Assembly: GCA_964640655.1 (NCBI GenBank)
Contig: CAZXFT010000001.1
Location: 124,001-188,000 of the forward strand
DNA length: 64,000 nucleotides
DNA from: BJGO01 sp964640655
Lineage (GTDB): Bacteria; Bacteroidota; Bacteroidia; Chitinophagales; UBA10324
Direction: 5' to 3'
Position 1 is the first letter of the stretch. Each line of letters starts with the position of its first letter. The notes under the pieces are model-generated. The model saw nothing but the letters and a program-made list of their open reading frames with translations, searched no databases and had not been told where the DNA came from. Shown here one piece after another: positions 25,022-34,796 of the stretch. Made by a program: the position numbers and the translations under genes.

Positions 25022-26896
25022 ATGTGCGGCATTAATGGAATAATAGCAAAGAATGAAAAGGGTAAGGCGTGGTTTGGTTTTTTGTCTGCTGCTAACGATG
25101 CGCTGAATAAGAGAGGCCCTGACGCATCAGGAATTTATAAATCAGATTATGTGTGTTTTGGGCATAGAAGATTATCCATTATTGATTTGTCCGATGCTGC
25201 AAATCAACCCATGTGGGACACCTCAGGAAAATACATCATTGTGTTTAACGGTGAGATATTTAACTTTCTAGATTTAAAAGAAGCACTTGTTAAAGATGGT
25301 ATTTCGTTTAATACAAATAGCGATACTGAAGTAATTCTTGAACTCTATAAGAAGTTTGGTACATCATTTATCAATAAACTGAATGGGTTTTTCTCATTTG
25401 CAATACATAATACGATAACCGGTGAAATACTTATTGTTCGTGATCGATACGGAGTAAAACCTTTATGGATCTATGATGATGCAGATACATTAATATTTTC
25501 TTCTGAACTTAAGGGGATTTTATCGTACCCGGTAAATCGTGAATTAAACCAGGAAGCATTTTATTCTTATCTACATTTTAATTATGTTCCGAATGACATC
25601 AGTATACTGAAAGGAATAACTAAACTCGAACCCGGAAATGCACTTGTTGTAAATCAAGGAAAATCAACTCGGGTCAGGTATTATCAAATTAAGGAGAAAA
25701 TAGATAGCACAATTACCTATGAAGCTGCCCAAACGGAACTTGTTCATTTATTGGATGCTTCAGTAAAAAGAAGGCTAATCTCTGATGTGCCAATAGGAGC
25801 TTTTCTAAGTGGTGGAATAGATTCCTCCGTAATTGTTGCTTTAGCTTCACGCCATACAAATCACCTTAACACATTTTCTATTGGCTATAAGAATGATTCA
25901 TTCTATGATGAAACGCATTACGCAGAATTGGTTGCAGAAAGATATAAAACCAATCATACGGTTTTTAAGCTAACACAGGATGATGTTTTTTCGGAACTGA
26001 ATCAAATCCTGGATTATATAGACGAACCATTTGCCGATTCATCTGCTCTTCCAGTTTATGTTCTTTGCAAGCACACCAGGCAAAGAGCAACTGTAGCGCT
26101 TTCCGGCGATGGGGCTGATGAATTGTTTGGTGGTTATATGAAGCATTGGGCTGAGTTTAGGATGAGGCATCCCAGCTTTTTAGATAAAGCGGCCACAACA
26201 CTTTCTCCATTAATAAAAATATTTCCTCGCTCCCGCGGTAATTATTTGTCTAATAAACTACGACAGTTGGACCGATTTGCAGAAGGGGCTAAGATGAGTG
26301 CTGCAGATAGATATCTAAGATGGTGTTCAATAGGTGATGAGGATTATTTGGAACAGATTCTTATCAAAACAAATCAACAAGGATTAAATCGTTTGAAATC
26401 ATATGCTGAACATATTCGAGGAGGCAATGATTTGAATGATGTGTTTCAGTGTGATATGCGCTTAGTACTTGGCGGTGATATGTTGGTGAAAGTTGATTTG
26501 ATGAGTATGGCCAATAGTCTCGAAGTGCGCACACCATTTTTAGATTACACTGTTGTGGATTTTGCATTCAGGTTACCTTCTATTTACAAAGTAAACAGAC
26601 TGCAACGAAAACGTATGATACAGGATGCTTTTAAACAAATGCTCCCTTCAGAACTATACAACAGACCTAAAAAAGGTTTTGAAGTGCCCTTATTGGAATG
26701 GATGCGTATAGGAATGCAGGAAAGAATTAAAACAGAATGGTGTAATCGGGAGCTGATTGAATCACAAGGTCTCTTTAGTTATGAAGCTATAGAGTTACTA
26801 ATGAAACAACTTCACTCATCAAGCCCCGGCGACTCACCGGCTAAACTTTGGGCAATCATTCAATTTCAGAATTTCTGGCTAAAGTTTATGAATTAA
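25022..26896 (+). CDS. asnB: Asparagine synthase-type glutamine amidotransferase
   Basis: 624 residues. An N-terminal class II glutaminase domain with catalytic Cys2 (MCGINGI, about 1-200) feeds ammonia to an asparagine-synthetase domain with the PP-loop SGGIDSS at 263-269 and the VALSGDGADELFGGY motif. In housekeeping AsnB the reaction is aspartate to asparagine. In polysaccharide clusters homologues (for example WbpS-type) are thought to amidate sugar carboxylates. Its position between transferase genes and the Wza/Wzc genes makes the second role plausible, but the sequence does not decide. It is preceded by a well-formed promoter. Confidence 0.88.
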   Translation: MCGINGIIAKNEKGKAWFGFLSAANDALNKRGPDASGIYKSDYVCFGHRRLSIIDLSDAANQPMWDTSGKYIIVFNGEIFNFLDLKEALVKDGISFNTNSDTEVILELYKKFGTSFINKLNGFFSFAIHNTITGEILIVRDRYGVKPLWIYDDADTLIFSSELKGILSYPVNRELNQEAFYSYLHFNYVPNDISILKGITKLEPGNALVVNQGKSTRVRYYQIKEKIDSTITYEAAQTELVHLLDASVKRRLISDVPIGAFLSGGIDSSVIVALASRHTNHLNTFSIGYKNDSFYDETHYAELVAERYKTNHTVFKLTQDDVFSELNQILDYIDEPFADSSALPVYVLCKHTRQRATVALSGDGADELFGGYMKHWAEFRMRHPSFLDKAATTLSPLIKIFPRSRGNYLSNKLRQLDRFAEGAKMSAADRYLRWCSIGDEDYLEQILIKTNQQGLNRLKSYAEHIRGGNDLNDVFQCDMRLVLGGDMLVKVDLMSMANSLEVRTPFLDYTVVDFAFRLPSIYKVNRLQRKRMIQDAFKQMLPSELYNRPKKGFEVPLLEWMRIGMQERIKTEWCNRELIESQGLFSYEAIELLMKQLHSSSPGDSPAKLWAIIQFQNFWLKFMN

Positions 26897-26991
26897 TCTT
26901 TGACTGTATTCTATTTGAAAAAACCAATGAATTTGAGAATAAAGTTCGTTGTGCTTTTTTAATACATTCGCAACATTACCTGCAATGAGTT

Positions 26992-28185
26992 ATGCCTAAA
27001 GTTCTGAGAATAATAAACCGATTAAACCTTGGCGGACCCACTTTTAATGCAGCTTACCTAACAAAGTATTTGTTTCCTGAATTCGAAACCAAACTGGTTT
27101 CAGGAATGATTGATGAAACTGAGGAAAGTTCAGAGTTTATTACCGAAGAAATTGGCGTTGATCCCGTTTATATACCAGAGATGTATCGCGACATTAATTT
27201 CTTAAAAGATCGTAATGCGTATAAGCGTATCAAGAATATCATCCAAGAGTTTAAACCGGATATTGTACATACTCATGCTGCCAAAGCAGGAACTCTAGGT
27301 CGTTTAGCGGCATCTGCTTGTAAGGTGCCTGTGATTCTACATACTTTTCACGGGCATGTATTTCATTCCTATTTCAGCCCATTAAAGACAAGAGTTTTTT
27401 TAGAAATTGAGCGTTATTTGGCATCAAAGTCAACAGCAATTATAGCTATAAGCGAACGGCAAAAGCGCGAACTAGGTTTAATATACAATGTGGCTCCACT
27501 GGATAAAATAAAAGTAGTTCATCTTGGTTTTGATTTACATGAGTTCACAGATTCTCAAGAAGAAAAAAGAGATGCCTTCCGAAAAAAATATAACATTCAA
27601 GATGATGAAATTGTGATTTCTATTGTAGGCCGTCTCGTGCCGGTTAAGAATCACAGGCTGTTTATTGATGCTTTTAAAATATTGCTTCAGAATACAGATA
27701 AGAAGGTGCGTGCTTTTATTGTTGGAGATGGAGAGGAGCGTGATAATATCTTTGCTTACCTTAAAGAGCAAGAAATTGATTTTGTTTTTTGGCCTAATGA
27801 ACAAAGAGTTTCAAGTGTTACTTTGACATCTTGGCACAAAGATGTAGATGTAGTATATGCAGGTTCTGATATTGTCGCTTTGACTTCAAATAATGAAGGT
27901 ACTCCAGTGAGTTTAATAGAGGCACAAGCTGCCAATAAACCTATTGTAACAACCCGTGTAGGTGGAATTAGTGATGTGGTTATCCCTAACAAAACAGCTT
28001 TTATTTCTCCAAAAGGAAATACTCAGAAATTGGCGAAGAATCTTTATATACTTACTGAGGACAAAGAACTAAGAAAACAAATGTCCGAAATGGGAAGATC
28101 ATTTGTGTTAGACAGATTTAGTTATACAAAATTGGTAAATGATACAGCCTCATTGTATCGTCAATTGCTTTCAAACATTCGTTAA
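26992..28185 (+). CDS. Glycosyltransferase, GT4-type
   Basis: 397 residues, GT-B fold of the GT4 family. The N-terminus reads KVLRIINRLNLGGPTFNAAYL (the glycine-rich acceptor loop of WbpH/EPS-type transferases), followed by IVHTHAAKAGTLGRLAA. The donor domain has ISIVGRLVPVKNHRLFIDAF and the EX7E region NNEGTPVSLIEAQAANKPIV (first Glu about 303, second about 311). This is the classic retaining GT4 site. It may follow the asnB promoter, 95 bases downstream of asnB, or have its own weak element (TACATTCG near 26961). Sugar specificity is unknown. Confidence 0.9.
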   Translation: MPKVLRIINRLNLGGPTFNAAYLTKYLFPEFETKLVSGMIDETEESSEFITEEIGVDPVYIPEMYRDINFLKDRNAYKRIKNIIQEFKPDIVHTHAAKAGTLGRLAASACKVPVILHTFHGHVFHSYFSPLKTRVFLEIERYLASKSTAIIAISERQKRELGLIYNVAPLDKIKVVHLGFDLHEFTDSQEEKRDAFRKKYNIQDDEIVISIVGRLVPVKNHRLFIDAFKILLQNTDKKVRAFIVGDGEERDNIFAYLKEQEIDFVFWPNEQRVSSVTLTSWHKDVDVVYAGSDIVALTSNNEGTPVSLIEAQAANKPIVTTRVGGISDVVIPNKTAFISPKGNTQKLAKNLYILTEDKELRKQMSEMGRSFVLDRFSYTKLVNDTASLYRQLLSNIR

Positions 28186-28199
28186 TTACCCTTTTTTCA

Positions 28200-28207
28200 T
28201 ACATTTG
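28200..28207 (+). promoter_or_regulatory. Probable promoter -7 element of the wza-wzc operon
   Basis: TACATTTG is a perfect TAnnTTTG, 15 bases before the ATG at 28223. No -33 TTG at 18-21 bases. It supports starting the export protein at 28223 and not at 28139. Confidence 0.55.
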
Positions 28208-28222
28208 ACTTGTAAAATTCAG

Positions 28223-28969
28223 ATGATTTCATTGAAGCATTTAGCAGTTATTATTATTTTTTTGTTTTTGTTCGGTTCGTGTCGGTTTGTTTATCCGGAT
28301 TTAATGTTTCAAACCCCTAAGGATTACGAGTTTAATAAAGTTGATTCAATTACATCATACGAATACAGACTTAAACCAGGAGACTTATTTACTTTACAAG
28401 TTTTATCAAATAATGGTTACGCATTAGTTGATGTTGTTGGCTTTAATGGATCATACTTGCCAATGGACTATGAAATTCATAAAACAGGTTATGCTTCCCT
28501 GCCGCTTTTAGACTCATTGTATGTGATTGGATTAACCTCACAGCAGCTAGAAGATACTTTATCTGTAAAATACAGTTATTATTTCGTAAATCCATTTATA
28601 CGTGTCGGTGTCAAGGATAAAAGGGTGTATTACTTCTCGGGTAGGGGTAATGCGGGTTTTATTAGTTTAACAAAAGACAATACAACACTTGCAGAAGTCT
28701 TAGCTGCAGCAGGCGGGCTGTCTAATGGTAAAGCAAAAAATGTTAAGGTAATTCGAGGGGTAGGTAAAGATGCACAGATATTTTTATTTAATTTATCCAC
28801 TTTTGATCATTATAAACAATTTGAATTTATTGTTCGAAGTAATGATGTTATATACGTGCAACCAATTAAGGGAGCAAGGGAATTTTTTACTACTGTAGGG
28901 CCAGCTATTTCATTGGTAACATCTATATTGTTCCTTGTTACATTGTTGCAAAGAAATATACTTAACTAG
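28223..28969 (+). CDS. Polysaccharide export lipoprotein, Wza-like
   Basis: 248 residues. The N-terminal signal sequence ends in a lipobox (FLFLFGSC, Cys about 20). The Poly_export (PES) domain begins at YRLKPGDLFTLQV and includes the segment INxxG-like TGYASLPLLDSLYVIGLT, and a SLBB-like domain follows (YYFSGRGNAGFISL, TLAEVLAAAGGL). One membrane helix near the C-terminus (about 225-245, VGPAISLVTSILFLVTLL) is typical of Bacteroidota Wza homologues. It would form the outer-membrane channel for capsule or EPS, working with the Wzc-like kinase encoded 4 bases downstream. Confidence 0.9.
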   Translation: MISLKHLAVIIIFLFLFGSCRFVYPDLMFQTPKDYEFNKVDSITSYEYRLKPGDLFTLQVLSNNGYALVDVVGFNGSYLPMDYEIHKTGYASLPLLDSLYVIGLTSQQLEDTLSVKYSYYFVNPFIRVGVKDKRVYYFSGRGNAGFISLTKDNTTLAEVLAAAGGLSNGKAKNVKVIRGVGKDAQIFLFNLSTFDHYKQFEFIVRSNDVIYVQPIKGAREFFTTVGPAISLVTSILFLVTLLQRNILN

Positions 28970-28973
28970 GGAA

Positions 28974-31448
28974 ATGCAGGAAGAAAAACAAGTTATATTA
29001 TCACCATTACAAAAGTTACTCGGTAGTGATTTCAACCCAGGGTTGTTATATATAATAACCAAGAAAAGTTTTATTTGGTGTGTTCTGATAGTTCTTATTA
29101 CTATGAGCTCTTCATTATTATACCTGCGCTATACACCACCCTTATTTGAAGTAGGCTCCACACTTATGATTAAGCCGGAAAACACTTCAAAGGCTATTGG
29201 TTTGGATTATGCGGGGTTGGAAGTTTCCAGGGGTAATGCTGATTTGCAGAGAGATATCCAGGTGATGAAGTCCAATTTAATTATGGATCGCGTATTGGAT
29301 AAGTTGCCATTATTGGTTAGTTACTATAACGCGGGACAGATACTAATTGAAGAAAAATATAAATCTTCTCCATTTGAGATATTGCCTATTATTAAAAACA
29401 CTTCAATTTATGATTTACCTATCAATTTCGAGTTTGTAAACGCAAAGTCATTTAAGATTAGTTATCGCATTGGTCAACAGAAATATATCTATACCGGATC
29501 TTTTGGCAGAAAAGTAGTAACACCACATTTTGATTTTACAGCAAATGCAGATCTTGATGTGGTTAAAGCAAACCTGATTTCTTTTAAAGCAGGTAAATTT
29601 TATTTCGTAGTTAACAATAGGCAAACAGTTGCCAAGCGAATACGTGATGTTATTAGGATTAATCCTTTTACGCCTTCAATAATGATTTCTTTTCAGGATA
29701 AGAACCCGTATAGAGCAGCTGATATCGTCAATGCAATGAACGACGAGTTTATTGCTTATGATAAAGAAAAGAAAACAGAAAGTGCTACACTCATCCTTAA
29801 TTTTATTGAGAGTCAGATAAACTTAATCAATACTGAACTTCAAGCATATGAGAATCAGATAAAGGCATTTAAAATTCAGAACGGATTAATTAGTACTGAT
29901 TCTAAGATTGCAGAAATTCTATCTGCTTTAAACAGCATTAAACAAAAGCAAATTCAACTAAATATTCGTGAAACATTACTAATGAGTTATCAGGACTATT
30001 TTAAACGGTACGAAGATTCTACTAGATTGTTTTCAGGTATTGTTGATGGACAGTTCTCCGCACTTCAAGAGTTTGTGCGTATGTTAGATAAGCTAGAATC
30101 GGATAAGCGTTTTATCCTACTTAGTAAAACAGAGAATAATCCTGAAGTCATCAATTTAGTTAAACAAATTGGAGACCTTAGACTAAATATTAAGGAGAAT
30201 ATAAATAATCTGTTAAAATCTATTGAGGAGGAACGTAAGGCTCAATTCGAGGAATTAGCAAAATATACCAATGAGTTTAATAAATTCCCTGAGCTAGAAG
30301 CTGAATATGCCAGATTAAAAAAGGTAAGCGATCTGAAGGAGAAATATTATCTGATGCTACTTGATAAGAAATCAGGGTTTAGTATTTCGCTTGCAGGATT
30401 TGTTTCAAACTTTATTATCCTGAAAAAAGCAGAACCACCGCTTAGTCCGGTATTCCCCAATGTTCCATTAATTAAGATGATAGGAATATTCTCCGGGGTA
30501 TTTCTAAGTCTGATTTTTATTTTAATTCGATACTTATTAAGCAGTAAAATTTTATCCCCTTCTGAAGTTGAAAAAAATAGTCGTGCCGGCTTAATCGGTG
30601 TTATTCCTATTTACAGAAAACCAATGGATGTGTCTCAGTTAGTGGTGAATATGAATCCTAAGTCGATAATTTCTGAAGCTTTTCGCTCCATAAGAACAAA
30701 CTTGGATTACATTCCTCTTGAACATCAAACAGACAAAAGACTGATAACGGTAACATCAACTATTGCTGGGGAAGGAAAAACTTTTGTTGCTGTAAACGTA
30801 GCCGGTATATATTCTGTAGCCGGTAAGAAGACAATAATACTCGATTTTGATTTAAGGAAACCGCGTATACATAAAGCATTTGCTACGGAAAACAATAAAG
30901 GAATAAGCACTATCCTTATTGGTAAATACACCGTTGAGGAATGTATTAAGCACTCAGAATGGGAAAACTTAGATTATATTACTTCCGGTCCTATTCCTCC
31001 CAATCCTGCTGAGTTCATTATGTCTCAACAAACAAAAGATTTGATTGAGTACTTAAAGACCAAGTATGACATCATCGTTATGGATACTCCACCAATAGGT
31101 GTTGTAACAGATGCGCTTGAATTGCTAAAGCGTGCTGACTATCCCATTTACGTGCTCCGTGCCGATTATTCTAATCGCAATTTCTTAAATAATGTAAATC
31201 GACTTGTAGTTGATAATAAAATAAACCGTCTCTCAGTCCTCGTTAATAGTATGGGTTCGGGTGCCTCAGGTTATTCCTATAATTATGGTTATAACTATGG
31301 TTATGGTTATGGCTACGGCTATGGCAGTGCTTATGGTGGCAGTTATGGCTACGGTTATGGTGGATATAGTTATGGATATGGTTATTATTCTGATACAACG
31401 CCACAGGCAAATACCCTATGGAACCGTATCAAAAATTTCTTTAATTAA
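28974..31448 (+). CDS. Polysaccharide copolymerase and tyrosine autokinase, Wzc-like
   Basis: 824 residues, PCP-2a architecture. The Wzz domain is bounded by two membrane helices (about 31-53 and near 500-520), with a long helical periplasmic region between. The cytoplasmic BY-kinase domain has Walker A IAGEGKT (about 597-603), Walker A' ILDFDLRKPR and Walker B IIVMDTPPIG. The tail beyond residue 760 is an extreme Gly-Tyr repeat with many tyrosines, expected to be the autophosphorylation cluster. Such kinases set chain length and regulate export with Wza. The start ATG at 28974 follows the wza stop by 4 bases. Confidence 0.93.
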   Translation: MQEEKQVILSPLQKLLGSDFNPGLLYIITKKSFIWCVLIVLITMSSSLLYLRYTPPLFEVGSTLMIKPENTSKAIGLDYAGLEVSRGNADLQRDIQVMKSNLIMDRVLDKLPLLVSYYNAGQILIEEKYKSSPFEILPIIKNTSIYDLPINFEFVNAKSFKISYRIGQQKYIYTGSFGRKVVTPHFDFTANADLDVVKANLISFKAGKFYFVVNNRQTVAKRIRDVIRINPFTPSIMISFQDKNPYRAADIVNAMNDEFIAYDKEKKTESATLILNFIESQINLINTELQAYENQIKAFKIQNGLISTDSKIAEILSALNSIKQKQIQLNIRETLLMSYQDYFKRYEDSTRLFSGIVDGQFSALQEFVRMLDKLESDKRFILLSKTENNPEVINLVKQIGDLRLNIKENINNLLKSIEEERKAQFEELAKYTNEFNKFPELEAEYARLKKVSDLKEKYYLMLLDKKSGFSISLAGFVSNFIILKKAEPPLSPVFPNVPLIKMIGIFSGVFLSLIFILIRYLLSSKILSPSEVEKNSRAGLIGVIPIYRKPMDVSQLVVNMNPKSIISEAFRSIRTNLDYIPLEHQTDKRLITVTSTIAGEGKTFVAVNVAGIYSVAGKKTIILDFDLRKPRIHKAFATENNKGISTILIGKYTVEECIKHSEWENLDYITSGPIPPNPAEFIMSQQTKDLIEYLKTKYDIIVMDTPPIGVVTDALELLKRADYPIYVLRADYSNRNFLNNVNRLVVDNKINRLSVLVNSMGSGASGYSYNYGYNYGYGYGYGYGSAYGGSYGYGYGGYSYGYGYYSDTTPQANTLWNRIKNFFN
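31268..31393 (+). repeat. Short tandem repeat encoding the Gly-Tyr tail of the Wzc-like kinase
   Basis: Imperfect tandem copies of TATGGNTATGG and close variants (GGTTATGGC, GGCTACGGC) run for about 125 bases inside the reading frame. They code for a GYGYGYG-like run. A repeat of this type could change length by slippage. Confidence 0.75.
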
Positions 31449-31456
31449 TTTCATCG

Positions 31457-32551
31457 ATGTTTGATTTTTCGGCTCACGACATTGTATATCTTTTATTTTT
31501 TATTTTATCTATAATCTTTTCAGTACTCATCAACGGCATTATGCTGCGGTTTACAAAAACGCTTGGTATTCGTCAGCCCGAAAACATGATACGTTGGGCA
31601 ACTACCGCAAAACCTTCGATTGGAGGCATTAGTTTTTATATATTATTTTTAATTTCAGCAAGTGTTTATGCCATATTTCGTTTTAGCAATCAGAATGAGT
31701 TTGACCTGCCATTAATAGGGTTAATACTGTCCTCCTCTTGCGGCTTCTTACTTGGCCTCGCCGATGATGCATACAATACAGTTCCTTCTCTAAAATTTGC
31801 AGGTCAATTAATTTGTGCAATACTATTTGTGTCGACCGGGATAACCATTGATATAACAGGATACTTTGCCATTGACGCTTTGTTTACGGTATTCTGGGTT
31901 ATTGGTATAATGAATTCTGTTAACATGCTCGATAATATGGATGGTATTACTACTTCAGTATCTCTGAGTATCCTCGTTTGCGGGTTAGTATTTTTGGCTT
32001 TACAACACTACTTTTTTTCGGTACAAACTTTTTTAATGATAGGTGTTTGCGGAGCACTCATCGGCTTTTTGTTTTACAATGTCAATCCATCAAAAATGTA
32101 TATGGGAGATACCGGTAGTCAGTTTCTTGGAGTATTTCTTGCCGGAGTATCTATTCTTCTATTCTGGAATCATCGTCAACCCGGTATCGAAGGATTCCAG
32201 TTCAAACAGTTTATTATACCGATGTTGTCTTTCACAGTGCCTATAATGGATACAGCAACGGTTTTTATACATCGAATACGTAGAGGGCAATCTCCCTTTG
32301 TCGGTGGTCGCGATCATACTACACATCACCTAGTTTATCATGGTTTAAAAGATCGTCAGGTTTTTTATATTCTTTTTTTAATTTCATTGCTGATGAATGC
32401 GTTAGCAGTTTTAGTTTTTATCTGTTTTGAAAACATCACCTCGCTCGTTACTTTTCTGATCTTTATGGCTTTTATCATTCTCTTTCTATTGGTTCAGTTT
32501 ATGTATCTCACTGCTAATCCACCACAGCCATCAACAGCTAAGGGAAATTAA
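31457..32551 (+). CDS. MraY/WecA-family phosphosugar-undecaprenyl-phosphate transferase
   Basis: 364 residues with about 10-11 membrane helices. It shows the family signatures LGLADDAYNTVPSLKFAGQ (DDxxxxxxxxK-like Asp pair), NMLDNMDGITTS, and MYMGDTGSQFLG, and the basic loop RIRRGQSPFVGGRDHTTHHL. These are characteristic of the polyprenyl-phosphate N-acetylhexosamine-1-phosphate transferases that start glycan assembly on the inner face of the inner membrane. Exact substrate (UDP-GlcNAc or another UDP-amino sugar) is unknown. Position 9 bases after the Wzc-like gene points to a shared operon. Confidence 0.92.
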   Translation: MFDFSAHDIVYLLFFILSIIFSVLINGIMLRFTKTLGIRQPENMIRWATTAKPSIGGISFYILFLISASVYAIFRFSNQNEFDLPLIGLILSSSCGFLLGLADDAYNTVPSLKFAGQLICAILFVSTGITIDITGYFAIDALFTVFWVIGIMNSVNMLDNMDGITTSVSLSILVCGLVFLALQHYFFSVQTFLMIGVCGALIGFLFYNVNPSKMYMGDTGSQFLGVFLAGVSILLFWNHRQPGIEGFQFKQFIIPMLSFTVPIMDTATVFIHRIRRGQSPFVGGRDHTTHHLVYHGLKDRQVFYILFLISLLMNALAVLVFICFENITSLVTFLIFMAFIILFLLVQFMYLTANPPQPSTAKGN

Positions 32552-32581
32552 TTTATCATTGAGTCATTCAACATCAGAGAT

Positions 32582-33877
32582 ATGAAGTGGCCTCTATATA
32601 AAAAGATTTTTGCCGGTATGATTATCGGCTCTTTAACCGGTATTATTTTTCGTAATCTAACTACCGATGCACAATTAATAGACAATATAATTTCTTATGT
32701 TAAACCTATTGGCGATATTTTCATGAGAATGATATTCATGATGGTAATACCACTCATAACTACCGGATTAATCATAGGTATAGCTGACCTGGGAGATTTA
32801 AAACGCCTTGGTAAAATAGGATTCATTACACTTATTGGAAGCATTGTCATCACATCTGTTTCGGTATTTATCGGTATATCTATGGCGAATATTTTTAAAC
32901 CAGGAAATAGTATATCGCTTGAAGACAGACAAATACTACTCAATCAATACGGAGATAAGTCTCAAAGTATTTCTTCTCAAATGTCTGAAACACACTCACG
33001 AAGCATATTAGAAATTTTGGTCTCAATAGTACCTAAGAACCCACTCGAAGAAATGGTTAATGCTTTTAATCCTAACTATACCGGTGGCGGACTGTTGGCT
33101 ATTATGTTTTTCGCAGTAATTGTGGGTATTGCAATGGCTAAATCTGATAGAGAGAAAACTAATACGCTAAGACAGTTGGTTGAAGGTGCATATGAAGTGA
33201 TAATGAAAGTTATTGGTATGGCTATGCAATTAGCTCCTATTGGAGTAGCTGCACTATTGTTTGCTTTAACAGCCAAAATGGGACTCGCCATATTTTCAGT
33301 TTTGATACAGTATGTCCTGCTTGTTATTGCTGCATTATTAATTCATCAGTTTGTTACTTATAGTTTGGTATTGAAGTACGTTAGCAAGTTAAACCCAATA
33401 AAATTTTATAAAAACATAAGGGAAGTTATGCTCACTGCTTTTTCAACGTCATCTAGCAATGCAACACTGCCAACAGCCATTCGTGTAACACACGAAAAAG
33501 TAGGATTACCTAAAGACATTACAAATTTTGTTTTAACTGTAGGCAGTACGGCCAATCAAAATGGTACTGCTCTTTATGAAGGGGTTACAGTATTATTCCT
33601 GGCGCAATGTTTTGGAATACAACTCGATTTATCTCAGCAAATCATTGTTGTTTTGATTTCAATATTGTCAGGTATTGGCACAGCGGGTGTACCCGGGGGC
33701 TCATTGCCGGTAATAATGCTCATACTTGTATCTGTTGGAGTTCCTGCGGAAAGTATAGCAATTATTTATGGGGTTGATCGATTGCTTGATATGTGCCGCA
33801 CCACATTAAATGTTACCGGAGACATCGTCATTGCAACAGCTGTTCACCAAATAGAATCAGGAAATAAGAAGAATTAA
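32582..33877 (+). CDS. Dicarboxylate/amino-acid:cation symporter (DAACS family)
   Basis: 431 residues, inner-membrane symporter for C4-dicarboxylates or acidic amino acids. The DAACS (GltP/DctA) fold is visible: N-terminal helices, the HP1 region AFSTSSSNATLP (family serine-rich re-entrant loop), GSTANQNGTALYEGVTVLF (NxxG region in TM7), the HP2 region GIGTAGVPGGSLP, and RLLDMCRTTLNVTGD. The motif MCRTTLNVTGD suggests aspartate/glutamate transport, but this is not settled. It starts 30 bases after the phosphosugar transferase. It ends in a TTAA shared with the stop of scpA. Confidence 0.94.
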   Translation: MKWPLYKKIFAGMIIGSLTGIIFRNLTTDAQLIDNIISYVKPIGDIFMRMIFMMVIPLITTGLIIGIADLGDLKRLGKIGFITLIGSIVITSVSVFIGISMANIFKPGNSISLEDRQILLNQYGDKSQSISSQMSETHSRSILEILVSIVPKNPLEEMVNAFNPNYTGGGLLAIMFFAVIVGIAMAKSDREKTNTLRQLVEGAYEVIMKVIGMAMQLAPIGVAALLFALTAKMGLAIFSVLIQYVLLVIAALLIHQFVTYSLVLKYVSKLNPIKFYKNIREVMLTAFSTSSSNATLPTAIRVTHEKVGLPKDITNFVLTVGSTANQNGTALYEGVTVLFLAQCFGIQLDLSQQIIVVLISILSGIGTAGVPGGSLPVIMLILVSVGVPAESIAIIYGVDRLLDMCRTTLNVTGDIVIATAVHQIESGNKKN

Positions 33878-34629
33878 TTTGCTGCGGTCTCGGCCGGATT
33901 CAACCAAAAGTTATTTTTACCAATACCGACCTGTATCACTAGCATACGTTGTTGTATGAGTTCTAAAAGACTCAGAAATGTGAATATGGCATGTATGCGG
34001 CTTTCACAGAATTCAAACAAACGATTAAAAGAAACATTGCGCTCCAGACGAACCCGATTCAAGATAGATTCCTTTTGAGCCTCAATTGTATATGGGTATT
34101 GAATAACCTTGTGAATAGGCTTGTTCTTTTCAGCTTCAAAGCGATTCATAACCCGCTCAAAAGCCTTCATTAGTTTAAATAAAGTCAACGAATGCAGTTC
34201 AGCTTCAGCAGCTAAACCTTCAGCAATGGATTTTATTTCAGACTGTACGTTACTTCGTTCAAATATTTTCCCGCGGTTGTCTTCAAGGCTGCGCATTTCA
34301 TCAAGAATTGCTTTGAATTTTTTGTACTCAAGAAGCATGTCAACCAACTCTTTACGCGGGTCTATTTCTTGACCTTGTTCATCGAGTTCTTTGCGGGGAA
34401 GCAATAGTTTGGCTTTAATACGCATCAGTGTGGCAGCAACCAAAATAAACTCGCTCGCCAACTCAATATTCATTTCCTGAGCCTGATGCAGATAATCCAA
34501 GAAGTCTTTAGTGATCTGAGCTATAGGTATATTATAAACATCAAGCTCGTCACGCTCAATAAAAAATAATAAAAGATCGAAAGGACCTTCGAACTGGGGT
34601 AGAACGATCTGATATGTGTTTGACTTCAT
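33874..34629 (-). CDS. scpA: Segregation and condensation protein A
   Basis: Kleisin subunit of the SMC-ScpAB chromosome condensin, 251 residues. The N-terminal domain has YQIVLPQFEGPFDLLLFFIERDELDVYNIPIAQIT (about residues 5-40), the conserved family start, and then ASEFILVAATLMRIKAKLLLP. A winged-helix-like C-terminal domain includes FTFLSLLELIQQRMLVI. The ATG at 34629 gives the standard length; the upstream ATG at 34641 adds four residues. scpB is not adjacent. It converges on the symporter gene with both stops in one TTAA. Confidence 0.93.
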   Translation of the reverse strand: MKSNTYQIVLPQFEGPFDLLLFFIERDELDVYNIPIAQITKDFLDYLHQAQEMNIELASEFILVAATLMRIKAKLLLPRKELDEQGQEIDPRKELVDMLLEYKKFKAILDEMRSLEDNRGKIFERSNVQSEIKSIAEGLAAEAELHSLTLFKLMKAFERVMNRFEAEKNKPIHKVIQYPYTIEAQKESILNRVRLERNVSFNRLFEFCESRIHAIFTFLSLLELIQQRMLVIQVGIGKNNFWLNPAETAAN

Positions 34630-34796
34630 GTAGAGGGGCAAAGGTGCGTATTAGACCGCGCACTACCAAACGCGGATAAAATATTGTGGAAACCTTGTGG
34701 ATAGATGCTTTTATACAATAATGTTGCAATGAATTTCCTGCGAAATCACAGTAGACATTTCTTTTTTATGCACCTTTGTTTCAAGGTGTATTCAAC

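Noticed and set aside
31268..31393. CRISPR array or noncoding minisatellite
   Set aside because: Units are too short and in frame with the kinase; no spacers exist.
31261..31464. Met/Val-rich open frame over the end of the kinase gene
   Set aside because: It is the repeat of the Gly-Tyr tail read in another frame.
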